Positions 1 to 7,136 of a stretch of 27,725 nucleotides of DNA are shown in pieces; position 1 is the first letter of the stretch, and each line of letters starts with the position of its first letter. This DNA comes from JAIBJN01 sp035461525 (lineage in GTDB: Bacteria; Actinomycetota; Thermoleophilia; Gaiellales; Gaiellaceae), in assembly GCA_035461525.1 (NCBI GenBank), contig DATHVD010000076.1, positions 1 through 27,725 of the forward strand, read 5' to 3'. The notes beneath the pieces are model-generated. The model saw only the letters and a program-made list of their open reading frames with translations. It was not told where the DNA came from and did not search any database. A program made the translations under genes and the position numbers.

Positions 1-147
1 CAGAAGTACAGGACGCGGGCCTACAGCCGGTGCAACCGGTGCGGGCGCCCGCGTGCGGTGTACCGCAAGTTCGGACTCTGCCGGATCTGCCTGCGCGAGC
101 TCGCGCACGAGGGCTTCATCCCCGGCATGACCAAGTCGAGCTGGTAG
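1..147 (+). CDS. rpsN: 30S ribosomal protein S14 type Z (5' end cut off)
   Basis: This is the C-terminal 48 residues of the zinc-ribbon (type Z) form of ribosomal protein S14, which binds 16S rRNA in the 30S head. The reading frame is open from base 1, so about 13 N-terminal residues lie outside the window. Four cysteines form CxxC pairs at residues 11/14 and 27/30 of the visible part, followed by the family ending around GFIPGMTKSSW. The full protein would be the usual 61 residues. Position directly before rpsH is the standard spc operon order. The identification is secure; only the start is unseen. Confidence 0.95.
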   Translation, partial: QKYRTRAYSRCNRCGRPRAVYRKFGLCRICLRELAHEGFIPGMTKSSW

Positions 148-158
148 GGGGTGGACCG

Positions 159-554
159 ATGCTGAACGATCCCATCGCGGACATGCTCACGCGCATCCGC
201 AACGCCAACCGGGCGCTGCACGAGACGACGACCATGCCCGTGTCCGGCATGAAGGTCGAGATCGCCCGCGTCCTCAAGGACGAGGGCTACATCAAGGACT
301 ACCGCGTCGAGAAGGGCGAGTCCTTCGATACGCTGGTCGTCGAGCTCAAGTTCGGGCGGAACCGCGAGCGCGTCATCACCGACCTGCGCCGCATCTCCAA
401 GCCCGGCCGCCGGGTCTACGCCCGCAAGGACCGCGTTCCGCGCGTCCTCGGCGGGATGGGCACGGCGATCATGTCAACGTCCAAGGGTCTCGTCACGAGC
501 CGTACGGCGCAGGAGCTCGGCGTCGGCGGCGAGGTCATCTGTTTCGTCTGGTGA
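159..554 (+). CDS. rpsH: 30S ribosomal protein S8
   Basis: Ribosomal protein S8 (131 residues) binds the central domain of 16S rRNA and in enterobacteria is the translational repressor of the spc operon. The N-terminal DPIADMLTRIRNA block and the C-terminal GLVTSRTAQ and GGEVICFVW blocks are typical. The start is the ATG at 159, preceded by a G-rich ribosome binding site and 11 bases after the rpsN stop. An upstream in-frame ATG exists but runs through rpsN and lacks homologous sequence. The stop codon lies inside an 8-bp inverted repeat (549-576). Confidence 0.97.
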   Translation: MLNDPIADMLTRIRNANRALHETTTMPVSGMKVEIARVLKDEGYIKDYRVEKGESFDTLVVELKFGRNRERVITDLRRISKPGRRVYARKDRVPRVLGGMGTAIMSTSKGLVTSRTAQELGVGGEVICFVW

Positions 555-576
555 GAAATCTGACGATCTCTCACCA
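549..576 (+). other. Perfect 8-bp inverted repeat at the rpsH stop
   Basis: TGGTGAGA (549-556) is complementary to TCTCACCA (569-576), with a 12-base loop. The repeat includes the rpsH stop codon and lies 20 bases before the rplF TTG start, in the widest gap of this part of the operon (42 bases). No T-run follows, so it is not an intrinsic terminator. It could be an RNA processing, stabilising or translational control hairpin; this is inference. Confidence 0.5.
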
Positions 577-596
577 CTGAGGGAGAAGGCGAAGAG

Positions 597-1130
597 TTGA
601 GTCGAATCGGAAACAAGCCCATCGAACTGCCGGCCGGAGTGTCCGTCTCAATCTCTCCTGGAAGGGTGATGGTGAACGGCCCGCTGGGCGAGCTCTCGCA
701 GCACGTGCCGCAGCGCATCGCCGTCGAGCAGCGCGACGGCAAGATCGTCGTCACGCGCCCGACGGAGCGCGGCGAGGACCGCGCGCTGCACGGGCTCACC
801 CGAACGCTCGTCGCCAACATGGTCGAGGGCGTCACGAAGGGCTTCGAGAAGGCGCTCGAGATCCAGGGCGTCGGCTACCGAGCCTCCCTGCGCGGCGCCG
901 ACCTCGAGCTCAACGTCGGCTACTCGCATCCGGTCGTGAAGAAGGCGCCGCAGGGCATCACGTTCGAGGTGCCCCAGCCGACGCAGGTGCTCGTGAAGGG
1001 CATCGACAAGCAGCGCGTCGGCCAAGTCGCCGCCGAGGTGCGCTCCGTCCGTCCGCCCGAGCCGTACAAGGGCAAGGGCATCCGCTACGCGGGCGAGTAC
1101 GTCCGCCGCAAGGTCGGGAAGCGAGCGTAG
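597..1130 (+). CDS. rplF: 50S ribosomal protein L6
   Basis: Ribosomal protein L6 (177 residues, normal length) sits near the GTPase-associated centre of the 50S subunit. It opens with MSRIGNKPIELPAGV and carries the two related L6 folds; the C-terminal part has the PEPYKGKGIRY signature at about residues 154-164. The start is a TTG at 597, supported by GGGAGAAGG a few bases upstream and by the exact family N-terminus. It follows rpsH after a hairpin-containing gap and is followed 5 bases later by rplR. Confidence 0.97.
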   Translation: MSRIGNKPIELPAGVSVSISPGRVMVNGPLGELSQHVPQRIAVEQRDGKIVVTRPTERGEDRALHGLTRTLVANMVEGVTKGFEKALEIQGVGYRASLRGADLELNVGYSHPVVKKAPQGITFEVPQPTQVLVKGIDKQRVGQVAAEVRSVRPPEPYKGKGIRYAGEYVRRKVGKRA

Positions 1131-1135
1131 GCCTC

Positions 1136-1492
1136 ATGGCAACGCTCACAGTCAGGCAGGCCCGGGAGCGCCGTCACCGGCGCGTCCGCCGCAAGATCGA
1201 GGGCACCGCCGAGCGCCCGCGCCTCGTCGTGCGCCGCTCGAACCGCGGCATCGAGGCGCAGCTCGTCGACGACGTCGAGGGCAAGACCCTCGCCGCCGCG
1301 AGCCACCTGGGCCTGAAGAAGAGCTTCAAGGGATCCAAGCGGGAGCAGGCCGCCGAGGTCGGCAAGCTCCTCGCCGCCGCCGGGAAGAAGGCCGGCGTCG
1401 AGTCGGTCGTCTTCGACCGCGGCGGCTACCTCTACCACGGGCGCGTGAAGGCGCTCGCCGACGGAGCACGCGAGGGAGGGCTGAGTTTCTAG
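1136..1492 (+). CDS. rplR: 50S ribosomal protein L18
   Basis: Ribosomal protein L18 (118 residues) binds 5S rRNA together with L5 and anchors it to the central protuberance. The Arg/Lys-rich N-terminus (RRHRRVRRKIEGTAERPRL) and the C-terminal FDRGGYLYHGRVKALADGAREGGL block are characteristic. The ATG at 1136 gives the expected family length. Its TAG stop shares its last G with the GTG start of rpsE, so the two genes are probably translationally coupled. Confidence 0.97.
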   Translation: MATLTVRQARERRHRRVRRKIEGTAERPRLVVRRSNRGIEAQLVDDVEGKTLAAASHLGLKKSFKGSKREQAAEVGKLLAAAGKKAGVESVVFDRGGYLYHGRVKALADGAREGGLSF

Positions 1493-2154
1493 TGTCTATC
1501 GACGCCAGACAGGTGCGCCAGCGCGAGATCGACTCGCGGGAGCTGAAGGAGCGCGTCGTCGAGATCAACCGCGTCGCCAAGGTCGTCAAGGGCGGTCGGC
1601 GCTTCTCGTTCACGGCGCTCGTCGTCATCGGCGACGAGGTCGACCGGGTCGGCGTCGGCTACGGGAAGGCGCGGGAGGTCCCGCTCGCCATCTCGAAGGC
1701 CGTCGACGACGCGAAGAAGAACCTCTTCGAGGTGCCGAAGCACGGGACGACGATCACCCATGAGGTGCTCGGCCGCTCCGATGCCGCCCGGGTGCTCCTG
1801 CGGCCCGCGAGCGAGGGAACCGGCGTCATCGCCGGCGGCGGCGTCCGCGCCGTGCTCGAACTCGGCGGGATCAGGGACATCCTGGCCAAGAGCCTCGGCA
1901 ACCCGAACCCCATCAACCTGCTCAAGGCGACGGTAAACGGGCTCCAGAGCCTGCGCCGGCCGGAGGAGGTCGCGCGCATCCGCGGGAAGGCGGTCGAGGA
2001 CATCCTCTTCCCGCCCAAGAAGGCGCGGGAGGAGCCGGCCGAGGAGCCGGCCGCGGTGGCGGAGCCCGCCGCAGAGGCCGCGGAGGAGCCGGAGGCGAAG
2101 ACGGAAACGGAGACGGAGGCGGATGGCGAAGCTTCGGATCACGCAGGTTCGTAG
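1492..2154 (+). CDS. rpsE: 30S ribosomal protein S5 with acidic C-terminal tail
   Basis: Ribosomal protein S5 (220 residues) helps form the mRNA entry channel and affects decoding fidelity. The N-terminal double-stranded-RNA-binding-like domain is seen at about residues 10-80 (VVKGGRRFSF, VGVGYGKAREVP), and the C-terminal domain contains the GGIRDILAKSLG and NPINLLKAT blocks. The family core ends near residue 175. About 45 extra residues follow, rich in Glu, Ala and Pro, made from GAG-GAG-CCG-GCC-like repeats. GTG start overlaps the rplR stop. The last 32 bases also encode the start of rpmD in another frame. Confidence 0.96.
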   Translation: MSIDARQVRQREIDSRELKERVVEINRVAKVVKGGRRFSFTALVVIGDEVDRVGVGYGKAREVPLAISKAVDDAKKNLFEVPKHGTTITHEVLGRSDAARVLLRPASEGTGVIAGGGVRAVLELGGIRDILAKSLGNPNPINLLKATVNGLQSLRRPEEVARIRGKAVEDILFPPKKAREEPAEEPAAVAEPAAEAAEEPEAKTETETEADGEASDHAGS

Positions 2155-2308
2155 CCAGATCGGCGAGACGGGCCGCCACCGCGGCACGCTGCGGGCGCTC
2201 GGCCTCGGCCGCATCGGCAAGACGACCGAGCGGGACGCGAGCCCGGAGACGCTCGGCATGCTTCGCAAGGTCCGCCATCTCGTCCGCGTCGACGGGGAGG
2301 AGGGCTAG
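2123..2308 (+). CDS. rpmD: 50S ribosomal protein L30
   Basis: Ribosomal protein L30 (61 residues, normal length). The N-terminus MAKLRITQVRSQIG and the central LRALGLGRIGKT block match the family. The ATG at 2123 lies inside the acidic tail of rpsE, so the two coding regions overlap by 32 bases in different frames. This is long for an operon overlap and suggests that the S5 tail grew into the next gene. It ends 2 bases before the rplO GTG. Confidence 0.96.
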   Translation: MAKLRITQVRSQIGETGRHRGTLRALGLGRIGKTTERDASPETLGMLRKVRHLVRVDGEEG

Positions 2309-2310
2309 CC

Positions 2311-2910
2311 GTGCCGGAAGAGCGGGACGAGCTCACCCTGTCCAAGCTGAAGCCCGCGCAGAAGCGGAAGGCCAAGAAGAGGGTCGGCCGCGGCCTGGGC
2401 TCGGGCAAGGGGCGCTACTCGGGTCGCGGGATCAAGGGCCAGAAGTCGCGCTCCGGGTCGCACTCGATGCGCCCGGGGTTCGAGGGCGGCCAGATGCCGA
2501 TCTACATGCGCCTGCCCAAGCAGCGCGGCTCGACGTCGAAGGACGCCATGCCGATCGGCCCGCACCGCACCTCGACCGTGCCGGTGAACCTCCGCGACCT
2601 CGAGCGCGTCTTCGACGAGGGCGCCGAGGCGACGCTCGAGGCCATGGTCGAGAAGGGCCTGATCAAGAACACGCGCACCGACGTGAAGGTGCTCGGGCAG
2701 GGCGACCTGACGAAGAAGCTCGCCGTTACCGCCCACGCCTTCTCCGCCTCGGCGCGCAAGAAGATCGAGCAGGCGGGCGGCAGCGTCACCGCGCTCCGGC
2801 CGCCGCGCGAGGAGAAGAAGAAGCGCCGGGCGAAGCCCGCGGCCGCCGAGGCGGAGCCCGCCGAGGCGCCCGACGAGCCCCCCGAGAACACCGAAGAGGA
2901 ATCCGCCTAG
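2311..2910 (+). CDS. rplO: 50S ribosomal protein L15 with C-terminal extension
   Basis: Ribosomal protein L15 (199 residues; the family is usually about 145-150) is a core assembly protein of the 50S subunit. The glycine-rich block RVGRGLGSGKGRYSGRGIKG at about 29-48 and the RPGFEGGQMP motif at about 59-68 are diagnostic. The extra length is a C-terminal tail, first Lys/Arg-rich, then Ala/Glu/Pro-rich and acidic, similar in composition to the tail on rpsE. GTG start at 2311; the stop abuts the secY GTG with no spacing. Confidence 0.96.
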   Translation: MPEERDELTLSKLKPAQKRKAKKRVGRGLGSGKGRYSGRGIKGQKSRSGSHSMRPGFEGGQMPIYMRLPKQRGSTSKDAMPIGPHRTSTVPVNLRDLERVFDEGAEATLEAMVEKGLIKNTRTDVKVLGQGDLTKKLAVTAHAFSASARKKIEQAGGSVTALRPPREEKKKRRAKPAAAEAEPAEAPDEPPENTEEESA

Positions 2911-4164
2911 GTGTTCTCCTGGCTGACAAACGCCTGGCGCGTACCGGAGCTCCGGCGCCGCCTCCTCTTCACGGCGATGATCCTGGCGATCTACCGCCTG
3001 GGGAGCTGGATCCCGGTGCCGGGGGTGGACTCGGCGCAGATCGAGGCGTACTTCTCCGGCCAGGGCGGCACGATCCTCGGCCTCCTCAACATCTTCTCGG
3101 GCGGGGCCCTGAGCCAGTTCGCCGTCTTCGCGCTCGGGATCATGCCCTACATCACGTCCTCGATCATCATGCAGCTGATGACCGTGGTGATCCCACGGCT
3201 CGAGCAGCTGCAGAAGGAGGGTGAGGCCGGCTACGCGAGGATCAACCAGTACACGCGCTACCTGACGGTCGTCCTCTCCGCCCTCCAGGCGATGGGCTAC
3301 TCGTACCTCTTCAGCCGCCAGGGCGCGCTCGAGCTGACCGCGGGGCGCTTCGTCCTCATCGTCATCTCGCTCACCGCGGGCACGACGCTCCTCATGTGGA
3401 TGGGCGAGCTGATCACGAAGCGCGGCGTCGGCAACGGCATCTCGCTCCTCATCTTCGCCTCGATCCTCGCCGGGCTCCCCGGCGGCATCCGGGCCTGGTG
3501 GGCCGGGGACGCGTTCGAGCGGCTCATGTTCCCGCTGATCGCGCTCGCCATCATCGTCGCGGTCGTCTTCGTGCAGGAGGGCCAGCGGCGCATCCCCATC
3601 CAGTACGCGAAGCGGATGGTGGGCCGTCGGATGACGGCGGGCGGGTCGACCTACATGCCGCTCCGCGTCAACATGGCCGGCGTCATCCCGATCATCTTCG
3701 CCGCCGCGATCATGGCCTTCCCGCCCACGGTGGCGCAGTTCTTCCCGCAGACGCAGACCTTCGTCAACGAGAACTTCTCGCCGACCGCCCTGCCCTACCT
3801 GCTCCTGCAGGCCTTCATGATCGTGATCTTCACGTACTTCTACACGGCGGTCCAGTTCAACCCCATCGACCAGGCCGACAACCTGCGCAAGCACGGCGGG
3901 TACATCCCCGGGATCCGCCCCGGCCCGCCGACGGCGCAGTACCTCGACCGGGTGCTCACGCGCCTGACGCTGCCCGGCGCGCTCTACCTGGCGGTCGTCG
4001 CTACGCTGCCGACGCTCTTCATTCGCTACGGCGGGTTCTCGCAGGCGACCTCGGCGGCGCTCGGCGGCACGTCGATCCTCATCGTCGTGGGCGTCGCGCT
4101 CGACACCATGCGCCAGATGGAGTCGCAGATGATGATGCGCCACTACGAGGGCTTCCTGCGCTAA
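2911..4164 (+). CDS. secY: Preprotein translocase subunit SecY
   Basis: SecY (417 residues) is the protein-conducting channel of the Sec translocon in the cytoplasmic membrane. About ten hydrophobic segments are visible. Family landmarks include LGSWIPVPGVD (first helix and plug entry), ALGIMPYITSSIIMQL near 73-88, ITKRGVGNGIS near 170 and NLRKHGGYIPGIRPG near 325-340. The GTG start at 2911 immediately follows the rplO stop. Its spc-operon position, followed by adk and map, is standard in Actinobacteria. Confidence 0.98.
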   Translation: MFSWLTNAWRVPELRRRLLFTAMILAIYRLGSWIPVPGVDSAQIEAYFSGQGGTILGLLNIFSGGALSQFAVFALGIMPYITSSIIMQLMTVVIPRLEQLQKEGEAGYARINQYTRYLTVVLSALQAMGYSYLFSRQGALELTAGRFVLIVISLTAGTTLLMWMGELITKRGVGNGISLLIFASILAGLPGGIRAWWAGDAFERLMFPLIALAIIVAVVFVQEGQRRIPIQYAKRMVGRRMTAGGSTYMPLRVNMAGVIPIIFAAAIMAFPPTVAQFFPQTQTFVNENFSPTALPYLLLQAFMIVIFTYFYTAVQFNPIDQADNLRKHGGYIPGIRPGPPTAQYLDRVLTRLTLPGALYLAVVATLPTLFIRYGGFSQATSAALGGTSILIVVGVALDTMRQMESQMMMRHYEGFLR

Positions 4165-4180
4165 GGGTGGCGCGGCGCTC

Positions 4181-4762
4181 GTGAGCCTCGACGTCGTCGT
4201 CCTCGGCCTCCCCGGGGCCGGCAAGGGAACCCAGGCCCAGCTCATGGCCGCCGAGGCCGGCATCCCGCACATCGCCACGGGCGACATGATCCGGGCGATG
4301 AAGGAGCAGGACACGCCGCTCGGGCGGGAGCTCCGGGCCGTGTACGACCGCGGCGACCTCGTCTCCGACGAGCTGATGATCCAGCTCATCCGGGCGCGGC
4401 TCGCCGAGCCCGACACGGGCGCGGGGTTCGTCCTCGACGGGTTCCCCCGCACGGTCGCGCAGGTCGAGGCGCTCGACTCCATGCTCGAGGAGATCGGGCG
4501 CGGGCTCGCCGTCGTGCTCCGCTTCGTCGTCCCGGACGACGTCGCGGTCGAGCGGCTCCACGGCCGGGCCCTCCAGGAGGGTCGCAGCGACGACACCGCG
4601 GACGTGATCCGGCACCGCCTGGACGTCTTCCACCGCGAGACCGCGCCGGCCGTCGACCATTACCGCGACCGCGGATTGCTCGTCGACGTCGATGCGGACC
4701 GGTCGGTCGAGGACGTCTTCGCCGACGTCCGCTCCACGCTCGAGGCGGCGGCGGCGACGTGA
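4181..4762 (+). CDS. adk: Adenylate kinase (short-LID form)
   Basis: Adenylate kinase (193 residues) interconverts ATP + AMP and 2 ADP in the cytoplasm. The P-loop GLPGAGKGT is at residues 9-17, the AMP-binding TGDMIR block follows at about 33-38, and the FVLDGFPRT motif is near 85-93. The region after HGRALQEGRSDD is short and lacks the four-cysteine zinc LID of longer bacterial forms, so this is the short-LID variant. GTG start at 4181. The end overlaps the map start by 4 bases (GTGA), implying coupled translation. Confidence 0.96.
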   Translation: MSLDVVVLGLPGAGKGTQAQLMAAEAGIPHIATGDMIRAMKEQDTPLGRELRAVYDRGDLVSDELMIQLIRARLAEPDTGAGFVLDGFPRTVAQVEALDSMLEEIGRGLAVVLRFVVPDDVAVERLHGRALQEGRSDDTADVIRHRLDVFHRETAPAVDHYRDRGLLVDVDADRSVEDVFADVRSTLEAAAAT

Positions 4763-5514
4763 TCGTTCGCAAGTCACAGGCCGAGATCGAGACGATGGGC
4801 CGCGCCGGCCGCGTCGTCGCCGAGACCCTCGCGCGGCTGCGCGAGCTGATCCGGCCCGGCGTCACGACGGCCGAGCTGGACGACGCGGCGGAGGATTTCA
4901 TCCGCTCGCAGGGCGGCGTCCCCACCTTCAAGGGCTTTCGCGGCTTCCCGGCGTCCATCTGCACGTCGCCGAACTCCATGGTCGTGCACGGCATCCCCGG
5001 CGCCTACCGCCTCGAGGACGGCGATCTCCTCTCCGTGGACGTCGGCGTCACGCTCGACGGCTTCGTCGGCGACTCCGCGTACACCTTCCCCGTCGGCGAG
5101 GTCGGCGGCGACGCCGAGCGGCTGCTCGAGGCCTGCCGGAAGGCGCTCGAGGCGGGGATCGCCGAGGCGCGGGCCGGCAACCACGTCCAGGACATCTCGG
5201 CCGCCGTGCAGCGCACGACGGAGGAGGCCGGCTTCGCGGTCGTCCGCTCGCTCGTCGGCCACGGCATCGGGCGGACGATGCACGAGGAGCCGCAGGTGCC
5301 GAACTTCGGCGAGCCCGGCCGCGGGCCGCTCCTCCAGCCCGGCATGACGCTCGCGATCGAGCCGATGATCACCGCCGGGAGCCCGGATGTCTCGGTCGCG
5401 GACGACCACTGGTCGATCTCCACCGACGACGGCTCGCTCTCGGCCCATTTCGAGCACACGGTCGCGGTCACCGCCAACGGCCCCCTGGTCCTCACCCGTC
5501 CGGAGGAGGGATGA
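4759..5514 (+). CDS. map: Type I methionine aminopeptidase
   Basis: Methionine aminopeptidase (251 residues) removes the initiator methionine from new proteins using a two-metal site. All metal ligands are visible: Asp94, Asp105, His168, Glu201 and Glu232; His77 (VVHGIP) is the conserved catalytic histidine. There is no N-terminal zinc-finger extension. GTG start at 4759 overlaps the adk stop. Usually infA comes next in this operon; here a 73-base gap leads straight to rpmJ. Confidence 0.97.
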   Translation: MIVRKSQAEIETMGRAGRVVAETLARLRELIRPGVTTAELDDAAEDFIRSQGGVPTFKGFRGFPASICTSPNSMVVHGIPGAYRLEDGDLLSVDVGVTLDGFVGDSAYTFPVGEVGGDAERLLEACRKALEAGIAEARAGNHVQDISAAVQRTTEEAGFAVVRSLVGHGIGRTMHEEPQVPNFGEPGRGPLLQPGMTLAIEPMITAGSPDVSVADDHWSISTDDGSLSAHFEHTVAVTANGPLVLTRPEEG

Positions 5515-5521
5515 GGCGCTC

Positions 5522-5530
5522 TGCTACGAT
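5522..5530 (+). promoter_or_regulatory. Extended -10 promoter candidate for rpmJ-rplQ
   Basis: TGC-TACGAT at 5522-5530 is a TGn extended -10 box of the TAnnnT type seen before many genes in this window. No good -35 box is visible at the normal distance. The predicted transcript start near 5537 would begin at the 5' arm of the 9-bp inverted repeat. It would give the alpha-operon half its own transcription in addition to read-through from map. Confidence 0.4.
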
Positions 5531-5534
5531 GCAC

Positions 5535-5574
5535 TGTCGCGGCTCGTCCGCGCTTTGTCGTGTGCGCCGCGACA
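5535..5574 (+). promoter_or_regulatory. 9-bp inverted repeat in the rpmJ leader
   Basis: TGTCGCGGC (5535-5543) is perfectly complementary to GCCGCGACA (5566-5574) across a 22-base loop. The 3' arm ends 13 bases before the rpmJ ATG, so a folded leader would sit next to the ribosome binding region. No T-run follows. It may be a ribosomal-protein leader or a stabilising hairpin; no known family was recognised. Confidence 0.45.
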
Positions 5575-5587
5575 CCCCTGAGAGCCC

Positions 5588-5701
5588 ATGAAGGTACGCC
5601 CGTCCGTCAAGCCGATGTGTGACCGCTGCCGCGTTATCAAGCGGCACGGAAAGGTGCTGGTCATCTGCACGAACCCCCGGCACAAGCAGCGCCAGGGCTA
5701 G
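5588..5701 (+). CDS. rpmJ: 50S ribosomal protein L36
   Basis: Ribosomal protein L36 (37 residues) is the small zinc-ribbon protein of the 50S subunit. It begins MKVRPSVKPMCDRC and has the zinc ligands Cys11, Cys14, Cys27 and His32, so this is the zinc-binding version. Length and sequence are exactly those of the family. It is the first gene after the map gap and starts the rpmJ-rpsM-rpsK-rpsD-rpoA-rplQ group. Confidence 0.97.
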   Translation: MKVRPSVKPMCDRCRVIKRHGKVLVICTNPRHKQRQG

Positions 5702-5728
5702 CGCAGAAAAGGAGCGAGGAGAGGAAAC

Positions 5729-6103
5729 GTGGCACGAATCGCAGGAGTGAACCTGCCCCGTGAGAAGCGGCTCGAGGTCGCGCTCACGTACATCTTCGGG
5801 ATCGGCGACTCGACCGCGCGGAAGGTCTGCGCGGAGCTCGGCCTGGCGCCCGACGAGAAGGTCCGCGACCTCACCGACGAGGAGATCACGAAGCTCCGCT
5901 CCTACATCGACACGAACCTCGAGGTCGAGGGCGATCTCCGCCGCGAGCGCGCCCAGTCGATCAAGCGGCTGCAGGAGATCGGCTCGTACCGCGGCATCCG
6001 CCATCGTCGCGGCCTGCCCGTGAACGGTCAGCGGACGAAGACGAACGGCCGCACGCGCAAGGGCCCGAAGAAGACCGTCGGCCGCGGGAAGAAGGCGAAG
6101 TAG
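5729..6103 (+). CDS. rpsM: 30S ribosomal protein S13
   Basis: Ribosomal protein S13 (124 residues) contacts the 50S subunit and the P-site tRNA from the 30S head. The start MARIAGVNLPREKR, the helix-hairpin-helix-like segment IFGIGDSTARKVC and the basic tail RGLPVNGQRTKTNGRTRKG are diagnostic. The GTG at 5729 follows AGGAGAGG. Its TAG stop shares the last G with the GTG start of rpsK. Confidence 0.97.
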   Translation: MARIAGVNLPREKRLEVALTYIFGIGDSTARKVCAELGLAPDEKVRDLTDEEITKLRSYIDTNLEVEGDLRRERAQSIKRLQEIGSYRGIRHRRGLPVNGQRTKTNGRTRKGPKKTVGRGKKAK

Positions 6104-6504
6104 TGGCCCCTCCGAGGAAGCAGTCCAAGGGCCGTGCCCGCCGCCGGGTGAAGAAGAACATCGCTATCGGCCAGGCGCACATCAAGACGTCGTTCAACAA
6201 CACGATCGTGACGCTGACCGACAAGGACGGCGCCGTCATCGCCTGGGAGAGCGCCGGCTCCGCCGGCTTCAAGGGCTCGCGCAAGTCGACGCCCTTCGCC
6301 GCCCAGGTGACGGCCGACTCGTGCGCGCGGAAGGGCATGGAGCACGGCCTCCAGAAGGTCGAGGTCTTCGTCAAGGGCCCCGGCTCGGGCCGCGAGACGG
6401 CGATCCGCTCGCTCCAGGCGGCCGGGCTCGAGATCCTCGGCGTCAAGGACGTGTCCCCGCAGGCGCACAACGGCGTCCGGCCCAAGAAGAGGCGGAGGGT
6501 CTAG
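6103..6504 (+). CDS. rpsK: 30S ribosomal protein S11
   Basis: Ribosomal protein S11 (133 residues) lies on the 30S platform near the E site. The N-terminal basic region is followed by the conserved HIKTSFNNTIVTLTD block, the KGSRKSTPFAAQ segment and the C-terminal DVSPQAHNGVRPKKRRRV. GTG start overlaps the rpsM stop by one base. rpsD begins 2 bases after its stop. Confidence 0.97.
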   Translation: MAPPRKQSKGRARRRVKKNIAIGQAHIKTSFNNTIVTLTDKDGAVIAWESAGSAGFKGSRKSTPFAAQVTADSCARKGMEHGLQKVEVFVKGPGSGRETAIRSLQAAGLEILGVKDVSPQAHNGVRPKKRRRV

Positions 6505-6506
6505 GC

Positions 6507-7127
6507 GTGGCCCGGTCTCTCGGCCCCAAGTGCAAGCTCTGCCGCCGCGAGGGCATGAAGCTCTTCCTGAAGGGCGAGCGCTGCTTGACGGAGAAGTGCG
6601 CCGTCGAGCGGCGCAGCTACCCGCCGGGAGAGCACGGGCGCGGGCGCATCAAGCAGTCCGAGTACCTGCTCCAGCTGCGCGAGAAGCAGAAGGCGCGGCG
6701 CTACTACGGCCTGCTCGAGAAGCAGTTCCGCAACTACTACGAGAAGGCCGCGAAGCGGTCGGGGATCACGGGCGAGGAGCTCCTGCGCATGCTCGAGACG
6801 CGCCTCGACAACGTCGTCTACCGGCTCGGCTTCGCCGCCTCGCGCGCGCAGGCGCGCCAGATCATCCGCCACGGCCACTTCCAGGTGAACGGCCGGCGGG
6901 TCAACATCCCCAGCTTCCAGGTGAAGCCGGACGACGTGGTGGCGCTCAAGCCGGGCAGCCCCGTCGAGCAGGTCGTGCGCGACGCGACCGACCTGACCGC
7001 GTCCGTCTCCCCCTGGCTCCAGGCCGACCACGACAACCTGTCGGGGAAGGTCCTGAAGCTGCCCGACCGGTCGGACATCGACACGCCGGTCCAGGAGCAG
7101 CTCATCGTCGAGCTGTATTCGAAGTAG
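6507..7127 (+). CDS. rpsD: 30S ribosomal protein S4 (zinc-binding form)
   Basis: Ribosomal protein S4 (206 residues) initiates 30S assembly by binding the 5' domain of 16S rRNA. An N-terminal zinc motif is intact: Cys9, Cys12, Cys26 and Cys31. The S4 RNA-binding domain is at about residues 95-160 (RLDNVVYRLGFA, ARQIIRHGHFQVNGRRVNIPS). The GTG at 6507, just after the rpsK stop, gives the family start MARSLGPKCKLC; a longer frame reaching back into rpsK is an artefact. The placement between rpsK and rpoA is standard. Confidence 0.97.
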   Translation: MARSLGPKCKLCRREGMKLFLKGERCLTEKCAVERRSYPPGEHGRGRIKQSEYLLQLREKQKARRYYGLLEKQFRNYYEKAAKRSGITGEELLRMLETRLDNVVYRLGFAASRAQARQIIRHGHFQVNGRRVNIPSFQVKPDDVVALKPGSPVEQVVRDATDLTASVSPWLQADHDNLSGKVLKLPDRSDIDTPVQEQLIVELYSK

Positions 7128-7136
7128 AAAGGACTC

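Noticed and set aside
2305..4596. 763-codon open frame on the minus strand opposite rplO, secY and adk
   Set aside because: It is composed of Arg/Asp/Glu/His-rich antisense sequence typical of high-GC shadows and covers three certain genes.
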